Below the pieces are notes generated by a model. The model saw nothing but the letters and a program-made list of their open reading frames with translations. It did no database searches and was not told where the DNA came from. Positions 25,105 through 32,339 of a stretch of 32,378 nucleotides of DNA are shown piece after piece. This stretch comes from Mycobacterium gordonae (GTDB lineage Bacteria; Actinomycetota; Actinomycetes; Mycobacteriales; Mycobacteriaceae): NCBI RefSeq assembly GCF_001417955.2, contig NZ_LKTM01000356.1, positions 1 to 32,378 on the forward strand. The letters run 5' to 3'. The position numbers and the translations under genes are program-made. Each line of letters begins with the position of its first letter. The first letter of the stretch is position 1.

Positions 25105-25563
25105 TCAACGGGAGAACCGGCGTGCCCGGCGGGTAGAGCCGAGTTCGGTTGTATTGGTTGCGAACTCGGGTGAGGGTGCCGTGAAGGTGGCGACCGGTTG
25201 CGGGCTGGACCGAAAGTCGATGTCGACCTGCCACCAACCCGTCTCCGAATTGGATGTAGCAGGTGGCTTGGCCGAGGTACTTTCCGGCTGGGGGTGTCCG
25301 TGTAGCTGGCCGGTGATGTTGGCGGCCACCGTGCGGGCGGCCCGTTCGGCGAAGCAATCACCGATCGCGTAGTAGGCGGCCAGTGCATGGAAGGTGACGG
25401 CGATCGCGCGCAGCGCGGGCCGCTGGCGCGCGTGGCGACGGCGCGTAGCTGCCAGATCACCACGCGGCGAAAAGACCTCGATTGCCGAGTTCGATTCCCA
25501 AGCCGACCAGCGCGATGGAGCCTGCGGACAGCCGACGGTGACCTCGATGACGCCGCCGACGAC
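25105..25563 (-). pseudogene. Remnant of an unrecognised, probably membrane-linked gene
   Basis: A minus-strand frame reads LRAIAVTFHALAAYYAIGDC and on to AANITGQLHGHPQPESTSAK and a stop at 25105. Upstream, a different frame carries a hydrophobic piece (SIALVGLGIELGNRGLFAAW). The two look like parts of one gene broken by at least one frameshift. The family is not recognised. Context (next to a cadmium-type ATPase) does not define a role. Confidence 0.35.
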
Positions 25564-25692
25564 GTCCTAGACCATGAATCACGAGCGCCAGCCCCCGCCG
25601 GAACGAGGGTGTGTCAGGTTGCGTGTTGAACCGGTGGTCGGGATGATGCGCTTTGGCCGGGTTGCTTCGCCTCGGGTGGTCAATGCTCGGGA

Positions 25693-27663
25693 TCACGTAG
25701 ACGCCGCCGCTGTGGCTGTGCGTGGTGATGATGCCGGGTGGCCGGCCGGTGCTACGGCCAGTGGCTTGGCGCGGCCGGCGCGTACCCCGTTGGCGATGAC
25801 TACAACCTCGGCGATCTCGTGCACTAGCACTACGGCGGCCAGGCCCAGGATGCCCAACAGCGCCAGCGGGATCAGCGCGGTGATCAGCACCAGGGACAGG
25901 CCGACGTTTTGCAGCATGATACGTCGGGCGCGGCGGGCGTGGCGGAACGCCTGTGGCAGGTGGCGCAGGTCTTCACCCATCAGCGCCACGTCGGCGGTTT
26001 CGATGGCCACGTCGGTACCCATCGCGCCCATCGCGATACCCAGGTCGGCGGTCGCCAAGGCGGGGGCGTCGTTGACGCCGTCGCCGACCATGGCGGTGCG
26101 GCGTTGGGCGCGTAGCTGTTCGATCAGGTTCGCCTTGTCTTCTGGGCGCAGCTCGGCGTGCACCGTCTCGATGCCAACCTCGGCGGCCAAAGCAGCGGCG
26201 GTGGTGTGGTTGTCGCCGGTGAGCATGGCCACCTGGTAGCCGTCGCCGCGCAGCTGGTCCACGGCCTCGGCGGCCTCGGGGCGCAGTTCGTCGCGCACGG
26301 CGACCGCGCCGATCACGTGGCCGTTGTCTTCGACGAGCACGGCGGTGGCACCGGCCTGCTGCATGCGTGCTACGTCGCCGGTTAGCGCTCCGGGGTTGAG
26401 CCAGCCGGGGCGGCCCAGCCGGATGGTGTGTCCATTGCGGTGGCCGATGAGTCCGGCGCCGGTGACGGCTTGCACGTCGCTGGCGGGGTTGATCTGGCCG
26501 GCGGCGGCCAGGATGGCCGAGGCCAGCGGGTGTTCGCTGCGTGCTTCCAGCGCCGCGGCCAGGTCGAGCACCTGGTCGCGAGTGGCGCCGTTGGTGGTGG
26601 CGACGTCGATGACGGTGGGGCGGTTGGCGGTCAGGGTGCCGGTCTTGTCCAGGGCGACACCGCGCACCGCGCCGAGAGCTTCTAGCGCCGCGCCGCCTTT
26701 GACCAAAGCGCCGAGTTTGCTGGCTGCGCCGATCGCGGCCACCACGGTGACCGGCACCGAGATCGCCAGGGCGCACGGCGAGGCGGCGACCAGCACCACC
26801 AGGGCGCGTTGGATCCAGGTGAGCGGGTCATCGAACACGCTGCCCACCACCGCAATAACGGCGGCGGCGACCATGATGGCCGGCACCAGGGGTTGAGCGA
26901 TGCGGTCGGCCAGCCGTTGGGAGGCGCCCTTGCGGGCCTGTTCGGCCTCCACGATGCGCACGATGCGGGCCAGTGAGTTGTCCGCGGCGGTGGTGCTGAC
27001 CTCCACCTCGAGTGAACCGGTGCCGTTGATCGACCCGGCGAACACCGCGTCACCGGGTCCGGCCTCGACGGGCACCGATTCCCCGGTGATGGCCGAGACG
27101 TCCAGCGCGGTGCGCCCGTGGCGGATGATGCCGTCGGTGGCGATCCGCTCGCCGGGTTTGACCAGCATCGCATCGCCGACCACCAGTTCGGTGGGTGCCA
27201 CGATGATTTCGGCGCCGTCGCGCAGCACGGTGGCCCGATCAGGAACCAGCGACAGCAGGGCGCGCAGGCCGCGGCGGGTGCGGGCCAGCGAGTACTCCTC
27301 CAGGCCCTCGCTGATGGAGAACAAGAACGCCAACGTGGCGGCCTCGCCGACCTCGCCCAGGATCACCGCGCCGACAGCGGCGATGGTCATCAGGGTGGCC
27401 ACCCCGATCTTGCCCTTGGCCAGCCGCCGCAGCGTGGACGGGACGAAGGTGTAGGCGCCCACCACGAGCGCTACCGCTTCCAGCGTGAGGATCACCGGCC
27501 GGGCCGCACCGGCCCAGCCCGCGAGGAGCGCGGCCAACAGCAACACACCCGACAGGGCGGCGAACTGCAGTTCACTGACCTGCCAGAGCCGGTCCGGCTC
27601 GTGCTCCTCGCTGCGCTCGTCAGCATCGGGTTCGTCGTGGCCGCAGCCGCACGCCTCGCTCAT
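25693..27663 (-). CDS. ctpG: CtpG/ZntA-like P1B-type cadmium/lead/zinc-exporting ATPase
   Basis: A 656-residue P1B ATPase. The N-terminus is short and metal-ligand-rich (CGCGHDEPDADERSEEHEPD) with no HMA domain. Motifs: TGESVPVEAG in the actuator, S295-P296-C297 in the membrane metal site, DKTGTLT (D339), SEHPLAS and GDGVNDAPAL. A C-terminal helix with HEIAEVVVIANG completes it. This set fits a divalent soft-metal pump such as M. tuberculosis CtpG. Its ATG overlaps the stop of the CmtR-like repressor gene (27660-27663), so they form an operon. Cadmium, lead or zinc export is expected; CtpG itself responds to cadmium through CmtR. Confidence 0.9.
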   Translation of the reverse strand: MSEACGCGHDEPDADERSEEHEPDRLWQVSELQFAALSGVLLLAALLAGWAGAARPVILTLEAVALVVGAYTFVPSTLRRLAKGKIGVATLMTIAAVGAVILGEVGEAATLAFLFSISEGLEEYSLARTRRGLRALLSLVPDRATVLRDGAEIIVAPTELVVGDAMLVKPGERIATDGIIRHGRTALDVSAITGESVPVEAGPGDAVFAGSINGTGSLEVEVSTTAADNSLARIVRIVEAEQARKGASQRLADRIAQPLVPAIMVAAAVIAVVGSVFDDPLTWIQRALVVLVAASPCALAISVPVTVVAAIGAASKLGALVKGGAALEALGAVRGVALDKTGTLTANRPTVIDVATTNGATRDQVLDLAAALEARSEHPLASAILAAAGQINPASDVQAVTGAGLIGHRNGHTIRLGRPGWLNPGALTGDVARMQQAGATAVLVEDNGHVIGAVAVRDELRPEAAEAVDQLRGDGYQVAMLTGDNHTTAAALAAEVGIETVHAELRPEDKANLIEQLRAQRRTAMVGDGVNDAPALATADLGIAMGAMGTDVAIETADVALMGEDLRHLPQAFRHARRARRIMLQNVGLSLVLITALIPLALLGILGLAAVVLVHEIAEVVVIANGVRAGRAKPLAVAPAGHPASSPRTATAAAST

Positions 27664-28073
27664 CGGTTACTCACCTTCGCCTTACTCGTCTCACTCTTGT
27701 TGCTCGTCGCCGCGGCGCGGGCGGTGCCGTAGTTGGGGCACAGCGCCACTGCGTTGCCGGTGGCAGCCAGCAGCGTCTCGGCCGAGGCCAGCAGGTCCAT
27801 CAGCTCCGGGCGGGTCAGCGAGTAGAACACCTGCCGACCCTCGGGACGGCCAACCACCAGGCCACAGTCGCGCAGGCAGGCCAGATGCGCCGACACGGTC
27901 GACTGCGCCGTCCCCAGCAAGCCGGTCAGATCCACCACCCGGGCTTCCCCTTCGGTGAGCCGCTGCAGAATCGCCAGCCGGGTCGGGTCGGACAAACCGT
28001 GAAACAGCGCCACCGCCGGCGCCACGTCATGGGTCGGGCGCGGCGCCGGCCGCTTCCCACTTGTCATCGCCAT
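27660..28073 (-). CDS. cmtR: CmtR-like ArsR/SmtB metal-sensing repressor
   Basis: A 137-residue winged-helix ArsR protein: GLSDPTRLAILQRL, then the recognition helix STVSAHLACLRDCGLV and the wing EGRQVFYSL. C66 and C70 lie in the recognition helix and C112 (ALCPNYG) in the C-terminal part, matching the spacing of the Cd/Pb ligands of M. tuberculosis CmtR (C57, C61, C102). It should repress its own operon until Cd(II) or Pb(II) binds. The start codon at 28073 falls where transcription would begin, suggesting a leaderless mRNA. It is coupled to the ATPase gene by an ATGA overlap. Confidence 0.9.
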   Translation of the reverse strand: MAMTSGKRPAPRPTHDVAPAVALFHGLSDPTRLAILQRLTEGEARVVDLTGLLGTAQSTVSAHLACLRDCGLVVGRPEGRQVFYSLTRPELMDLLASAETLLAATGNAVALCPNYGTARAAATSNKSETSKAKVSNR

Positions 28074-28079
28074 AACGCG

Positions 28080-28110
28080 ATGATAGCGTCACCCATATAT
28101 CAATTGTCAA
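28080..28110 (-). promoter_or_regulatory. Promoter of cmtR-ctpG with long spacer
   Basis: On the minus strand TTGACA (28110-28105) and TATCAT (28085-28080) are separated by 19 bp and lie 6 bases before the ATG. The spacer includes ATTGATATAT, an AT-rich dyad that could be the repressor site. TGATAGCG occurs twice, at 28081-28088 and 28118-28125. The layout predicts a leaderless transcript under ArsR-type control. Confidence 0.6.
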
Positions 28111-28153
28111 ACCATGGTGATAGCGATCTCAGGCGTTGATTCGGGAGGTCCGG

Positions 28154-28417
28154 GTGCTCGGGTCCCACGCCAGGTGCTGGTGGGCCCTGGCGGGCTTGCT
28201 GATCGCGGTGAGCACCGTCGGGTTGGAACATCACGATTATGACCGCGGCGCTGCCGACGATCGCCGCCGATTTGGTGGTCGGCGCCAGTGTGCTGCAGTG
28301 GATGGCCAACGTCTACGTGTTGGTGCCGGCCGCTCCGATGCTGGTCTGCGGGACACCGGGGGATCGCTACGGGCGGCGTCAGCTGCTGCTGATTGGGCTG
28401 GGTCTGTTCGCCGCGCA
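28154..28417 (+). pseudogene. MFS transporter N-terminal remnant
   Basis: From GTG 28154 (GGAGG 5 bases upstream) the frame reads VLGSHARCWWALAGLLIAVS then shifts by one base near 28210 (VGL, then DITIMTAALPTIAADLVVGA). It continues to the motif A GDRYGRRQLLLIGLGLF at about 28400, after which homology stops. This is the first two to three membrane segments of an EmrB/QacA-type drug exporter. The rest of the gene is missing, so it is non-functional. Confidence 0.75.
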
Positions 28418-28517
28418 GCCCACCCGCACTGGACCGAAAAGCCCGTCGGCGCACTACAGCCGGCCGCGGAAGCGACGGGGTGACGTGCGCGGCTAAATGG
28501 TGGAAAGGCAGATCCCT

Positions 28518-29132
28518 ATGTTGATGAACCGGGCCGAGACGTCACTGGTGAACTCCCCGCCGCGGCGCTGGCTGCAACGTTTCTATGAGGTGCCGGTGCT
28601 GCTGCGGTTCGGCGGCCGGCTGATCCCGGGGGCCCGGGCGGTGGAAATCGGGTGCGGGTCCGGGTACGGCTGTCGGCTGATCTTGGAGCGGTTCGGCGCC
28701 GCCGCCGTGGACGGCGTGGACTTGGATCCGGCGATGATCGGCCGGGCCGGGCGGCGCCTGGCCTGCTACGGCGATCGGGTGCGGCTCGCTCAGGGCAGTG
28801 CCACCGACCTGCGCACCGCGCTGGATGCCGACGACGACAGTTACAGCGCGGTGTTCGATTTCGGCATTGTGCACCACATCCCGGACTGGCGTGCAGCGCT
28901 GGCCGAGGTCGCCCGGGTGCTCGCCCCGGGTGGGCGGTTCTATTTCGACGAGGTGACCGCGCACGCCCTGGCCCGCCCCAGCTACCGGCGGCTGTTTGAC
29001 CACCCGACCGAAGACCGGTTCAGCGCCGGGCAGTTCCTCGATGAGCTGGCCCGCGACGGCCTGGTGGTGCTCGGATCGGTGACCCGCATCCGCGGCGATT
29101 ATCTGCTGGGGGTGGCCGCCAAACCGATCTGA
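28518..29132 (+). CDS. Class I SAM-dependent methyltransferase
   Basis: About 204 residues. SAM-binding motif I is AVEIGCGSGYG, followed by GVDLDPAMIG (motif II acidic residue), DFGIVHHIPDW (motif IV area) and VLAPGGRFYFDEV. I prefer ATG 28518, about 10 bases after GGAAAGG, over ATG 28497. It resembles small-molecule or lipid methyltransferases of the UbiE type. The next gene, 14 bp downstream, is an isoprenylcysteine-methyltransferase-like membrane enzyme, so the two form a methylation operon. The substrate is unknown. Location downstream of metal-resistance genes suggests detoxification, which is only inference. Confidence 0.82.
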   Translation: MLMNRAETSLVNSPPRRWLQRFYEVPVLLRFGGRLIPGARAVEIGCGSGYGCRLILERFGAAAVDGVDLDPAMIGRAGRRLACYGDRVRLAQGSATDLRTALDADDDSYSAVFDFGIVHHIPDWRAALAEVARVLAPGGRFYFDEVTAHALARPSYRRLFDHPTEDRFSAGQFLDELARDGLVVLGSVTRIRGDYLLGVAAKPI

Positions 29133-29146
29133 ACGGAAGGTGACAC

Positions 29147-29776
29147 ATGATGGCTATCGCTGCGCTGGTCCTGTTCGCGGTGATGATGCTGCTCGACGGC
29201 GCGCTGCGCCGGCACATTCAGCTGGCCCGCACCGGCGACAGCGGCAACCGGCGCACCTGGCGCCCGGATGGCTCGCTGGAGTGGTGGGCGCTGGCCGGCA
29301 CCGACCTTGGTTACCTGACGGTCGGTGTTGGCGCCCCGTTGGCCGATCTGGCCGGGTTGGCGCCGCTGGCTGTGGCCGATCACCCGGTGGTGCGCGGTGT
29401 CGGTATCGCGGTCGCAGTGCTGGGCATCGCGTTGGCGCTGGCCGCTCAGCTGTCGCTCGGCGCGTCCTGGCGCATCGGCATCGACGAGGCCGAACACACG
29501 ACCCTCGTCACCACCGGCGCGTTCCGGGTGTGCCGCAACCCGATCTTCTCCGCGGTGATCGTCGCGTTCGGCGGCTTGGCGTTGATGGTGCCCAACCCGG
29601 TAGCCCTGGCGGGCGTGGTGATCACCGTGACCGGTATCCAGGTGCAGGTGCGCCTGGCCGAAGAGCCCTACCTGGACCGGGTGCACGGACCGGCCTACAC
29701 CGACTACGCCGCCCGCGTCGGCCGGTTCCTGCCCGGCGTCGGCCGGCTGCAGCCCGAACACCAGCACCGGAGCTGA
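29147..29776 (+). CDS. Isoprenylcysteine/phospholipid methyltransferase-like membrane protein
   Basis: A 209-residue protein with about four hydrophobic helices and the C-terminal catalytic pattern of the ICMT/PEMT family: TTGAFRVCRNPIFSAVIV, later RLAEEPYLDRVHGPAYTDYA. These segments bind SAM at the membrane face. GGAAGG precedes ATG 29147. It follows the soluble methyltransferase by 14 bp, so the two are co-transcribed. Bacterial members methylate lipids, isoprenoids or small thiols; no specific substrate is visible. Confidence 0.82.
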   Translation: MMAIAALVLFAVMMLLDGALRRHIQLARTGDSGNRRTWRPDGSLEWWALAGTDLGYLTVGVGAPLADLAGLAPLAVADHPVVRGVGIAVAVLGIALALAAQLSLGASWRIGIDEAEHTTLVTTGAFRVCRNPIFSAVIVAFGGLALMVPNPVALAGVVITVTGIQVQVRLAEEPYLDRVHGPAYTDYAARVGRFLPGVGRLQPEHQHRS

Positions 29777-30074
29777 CCATGCAACATGGAACCCGTGCTG
29801 GTGCTCATGGCGCTGCTCGCCGGCCGCTCCGGCCTGGGCGCTCTTGCCGAGCCCGAAACCGGCTGCGGCAGCGTCGGATTCGCCGTGGCAGTCGTTTCCC
29901 GACAGCAACGCAACACCGCGGGGACAAAGGAGCTCACCGGCGAATGCTCGAAAATCTGCCGCCGTGCTGCGATGACCCCGGCCTGCGGCCATATGCTGAG
30001 CCCGTCGAAGGGCGCCCAGCGAGTCTGGCGGCCGGTGGGGATCATCGCAGCCACGCTTATGCCGAAAAGGGGCC
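29777..30074. other. Unassigned 300-bp stretch with weak open frames
   Basis: A frame from about 29944 reads MLENLPPCCDDPGLRPYAEP after AAAGGAG, which could be the start of a small metal-related protein cut off at the cyclase fragment. Another frame from 29805 (MEPVLVLMALLAGRSGLGAL) is hydrophobic. Neither is recognised, so no gene is called. Confidence 0.35.
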
Positions 30075-30221
30075 GGCATTCACCACGGCACCGCGGTGCG
30101 CCGCAACGATGACTACTTCGGCCACGACGTGAACGCGGCGGCTCGGATCACCGCGCTGGCCGACGCGGGGCAAGCCGTGATCACCGAACCCGTCGGGCAG
30201 GTGTGCACCCGGGTTTCTTGA
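30075..30221 (+). pseudogene. Class III adenylate cyclase catalytic fragment
   Basis: The frame GIHHGTAVRRNDDYFGHDVN then AAARITALADAGQAVITEPV matches the end of a class III nucleotide cyclase domain (the DYFG..VN.AAR signature) and ends at TGA 30219. Only about 48 residues remain; the metal-binding Asp region and the regulatory part are absent. It is a scrap left by recombination. Confidence 0.7.
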
Positions 30222-30391
30222 TCGGTCGGCCAGATGCAGGTATCTGAGTCCGCCGGCGAGCGTGGTCGGGCCAGCGCCGACCAGGCCGATACGCTTCCAC
30301 CGTGCACGGTGAGCGCTCAGGAGTGCCTGGTCGGCCAAAGCCATCCCACTGTGGCGGGTGGCGGAGGCGGCTCAGCGGGCAAACGAATCTG

Positions 30392-30666
30392 GGGGGCGTC
30401 CGGAATCCGGTGTAAATGGGCCTACGTAGCTTCTGCCTTCGGTGGGTGATGTTACGCCGTTGGCTGATGGCTTCGGTGGTGCTGCCCGCAGAGTTTGGGG
30501 CGTGCTGGGGCCGTAGTTGTCGCGGCGGGTGCAGCAGGGCGCGGCGTAGGTCTTGGAGCTGGCGTACCCCGGCCGGGGTCATGGCGAATCCGCGCCAGCC
30601 GCGAGATGCGCGGTCCAGTACGGCCCAGGCGATGCACCCCTTTTACACCGGCTTTAGGACGCGACG
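30392..30666. mobile_element. 275-bp IS256-type miniature element with 8-bp target duplication
   Basis: The left end (30397 onward: GCGTCC...AA.CCGGTGTAAA.GGG) and the right end (reverse complement of 30637-30661) share the IS256-type inverted repeat with its CCGGTGTAAA core. CGAATCTG at 30384-30391 and 30667-30674 is an exact 8-bp direct repeat flanking the ends, as expected for this family. The inside encodes only a fragment resembling a transposase C-terminus on the minus strand (GFAMTPAGVRQLQDLRRALL). It cannot move by itself but could be mobilised by a full-length relative. Confidence 0.75.
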
Positions 30667-30672
30667 CGAATC

Positions 30673-30757
30673 TGCGCCAACTAAACTGAGCGTGTCGCGG
30701 GCAAGTGTGTCAACTAAAGTGAGCGCACTCTGGCAGATGCGCCAACTAAAGTGAGCC
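30673..30757 (+). repeat. Three 20-bp direct repeats (IS-end or iteron-like)
   Basis: TGCGCCAACTAAACTGAGCG (30673), TGTGTCAACTAAAGTGAGCG (30706) and TGCGCCAACTAAAGTGAGCC (30738) are spaced 33 and 32 bp apart, about three helical turns. Such repeats occur at the ends of IS21-like elements, and iterons of plasmid origins look similar. No replication gene is seen in the window. The IS256-type miniature element is inserted at the edge of the first repeat. Confidence 0.6.
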
Positions 30758-30827
30758 GATCACAGATTGACTGAGCAGGGACAACACGGCGGTAGCCCCA
30801 ACGGAGGCGGCTCAGCGGTGCCGTGTT

Positions 30828-30853
30828 TCATGTATAATATCAGTTATGCATGG
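30828..30853 (+). repeat. Dif-like recombination site D
   Basis: TCATGTATAA, centre TATCAG, TTATGCATGG. The core matches sites A and B, and the left flank matches site C. It stands at the right side of the metal/methyltransferase segment and before the second toxin-antitoxin region. It includes TATAAT, so a promoter reading is also possible, but no -35 is seen. Confidence 0.6.
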
Positions 30854-30941
30854 ATAACAGTCGCTGCCGTGTTCACCTTTGCTACCACCGGTCGTAAACC
30901 CACGTTCACATGCCGTGCGGCCCCAGCCTCCCCATACGGGC

Positions 30942-31374
30942 TAGACTGCCCGAAGTCGACGGCTCCAATCCGCAACCCAGGCAAGGTGCTTGGCATTCAC
31001 GCCGAGCTTTTTCGCGACGGCGGCGACACCGCCGTTCACCTCAACCAGACGGCCGAACAGGCTGTCCGCACCCGACCACCATCCCGTTGCCGGCAAGCTG
31101 ACCTGACGGTCGTTGGCGAGCTATAGGGCAAGATGTTCGCGCACGTCGGACAGGTCGAGCGGTTCCAATTCGAGCACGCGGCGCCAAATAAGCCTCGTCG
31201 ACTTCTATGCCGGAATCGGCTGCCGCGGCGAGAACGGCAACTACGAGATCGTCGCCCTCGGGCGCCTTCGTCGCGGTCCTGATGACGTCGTGAGCGGTGA
31301 GATATTCCGACCGTGGTCCATATCCGGCATTCTCAAGGCGGTGACGGCGACACCGGGTCGGTCTTTGCGCTGAA
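30942..31374 (-). pseudogene. Decayed unrecognised gene downstream of the second TA pair
   Basis: On the minus strand the pieces read QRKDRPGVAVTAL, then (frameshift near 31338) ENAGYGPRSEYLTAHDVIRT and DSGIEVDEAYLA, then (frameshift near 31183) RRVLELEPLDLSDVREHLAL, an in-frame TAG at about 31126, and LANDRQVSLPATGWWSGADS with an HTH-like VAAVAKKLGVNAKHLAWV before the stop at 30942. Together they suggest one protein of about 140 residues with at least three lesions. No family is recognised. Location directly after the toxin suggests a third gene of that operon. Confidence 0.45.
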
Positions 31375-31677
31375 TCAGGAAACGAGGGCCGCGATGGTTG
31401 CCGTCGTGTCGGCGAGGGCTGCTGCGCCGATGTTGCCGATGGATTCGTCGAGCGCTACCGCGGGAAGCCACTGAACTAGCTCGGGCAGGACAACGCCCTT
31501 GGGTTGCTGCACAGATACAATCATCGCCATTGTGCCACTGGGGATTTCACCGGGAATGAACGGGCAGGTGATCACGCGCCCGGTTGCAGCGGCGAGGTGT
31601 ATCGCGTTGGAGAGTACGACAACATACAGCTCGTGTCCGGTGTCGCGGCGCGGCCTGACGTCGCCGGGGGTGATCAA
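31375..31677 (-). CDS. Rv0299-like type II toxin
   Basis: A 100-residue protein beginning MITPGDVRPRRDTGHELYVV and containing GRVITCPFIPGEIPSGTMAM and LLPELVQWL-like VLPELVQWLPAVAL. It strongly resembles M. tuberculosis Rv0299, the toxin of the Rv0298/Rv0299 pair, in a MazF/CcdB-like fold class. Its start overlaps the antitoxin stop in an ATGA (31674-31677). No lesion is seen. The molecular target of this toxin type is not certain. Confidence 0.8.
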   Translation of the reverse strand: MITPGDVRPRRDTGHELYVVVLSNAIHLAAATGRVITCPFIPGEIPSGTMAMIVSVQQPKGVVLPELVQWLPAVALDESIGNIGAAALADTTATIAALVS

Positions 31678-31901
31678 AGGCCTGCGGCCCGGTTGGCCTG
31701 GTAGACCGTCTGCGCGTAGGCGTCGATATCCAACGCCGGAACGGTGTGCGCGGTGTAGTGGTCCAGCGAGATCCGGAGATGCTCGTGGTGCAGGGCCCGC
31801 TCGATCATCTCGGAACGATTCAAGCCGACCGCCTGGGCATCCGCATCGGCCGCCGCAAGCACAGCCTGATCTATCGTCACCGACACCTTCGCCTTTGTCA
31901 T
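31674..31901 (-). CDS. Rv0298-like ribbon-helix-helix antitoxin
   Basis: A 75-residue protein. The N-terminal half (KAKVSVTIDQAVLAAADADA then GLNRSEMIERAL) is a ribbon-helix-helix DNA-binding domain; the C-terminus (TVPALDIDAYAQTVYQANRA) matches the toxin-binding tail of M. tuberculosis Rv0298. It is coupled to the toxin gene. A nested inverted repeat lies just upstream. The start ATG 31901 has no ribosome-binding site and sits 3-6 bases after a GATAAT-like -10, so translation may be leaderless. Confidence 0.85.
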   Translation of the reverse strand: MTKAKVSVTIDQAVLAAADADAQAVGLNRSEMIERALHHEHLRISLDHYTAHTVPALDIDAYAQTVYQANRAAGL

Positions 31902-31906
31902 ACTTA

Positions 31907-31929
31907 TTATCCTACCTTAAGGAGGATAA
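31907..31929. promoter_or_regulatory. Nested inverted repeat, operator/promoter of the Rv0298-like TA operon
   Basis: TTATCCT and AGGATAA are perfect arms around a centre containing the palindrome CCTTAAGG. The repeat begins 6 bp upstream of the antitoxin ATG and includes a minus-strand AGGATAAT that can act as -10. This is the expected place for antitoxin autoregulation. Confidence 0.65.
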
Positions 31930-32339
31930 GCGTCCTGCTTGGTCCAACCGTCGCCTGCATTCCTCAGTTCTGTTCTCCAATGCAAGCATCACCCTCCGGC
32001 ATCCGATCCACGTGCACGGCACAGGCGCACGGTCGCCGATCGCTGGACGCCGCTCGCCGCCTCGCTCCGAACGACTTGAGCGGCCCGCCCCGCGACCCGC
32101 GCTCAACACTAAATGTCGGTGATTGGTCTTACCTGGGCCGTCATCACGGCGCACAAGAAAACCTGCCGCTCACGGCGACTCATCAGCCTGCCGGACCACG
32201 ACGGCCCACCGCTTTCCCGGTGCACTGTTTATCGCGTCGAACGCCAGGCATCCTGCCTGGTCGACCAACCATGCCCAACGTCAAACTTGACTGCCAGCGC
32301 GAAAGCTGATATGTAGGCATCTGTTGTCAAGAGGCAGGT
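31930..32339. other. 410-bp region without a supported gene
   Basis: No convincing coding frame. A hairpin with perfect 7-bp arms (CCAGGCA/TGCCTGG, 3-base loop) lies at 32244-32260. The terminator that follows implies a transcript entering from the left, so a small RNA or a very short gene may exist here, but nothing identifies it. Confidence 0.4.

Noticed and set aside
24347..25357. 336-codon minus-strand frame
   Set aside because: Pro/Arg/Thr-rich throughout with no recognisable domain and overlapping a better remnant in another frame; considered an artefact of high GC.
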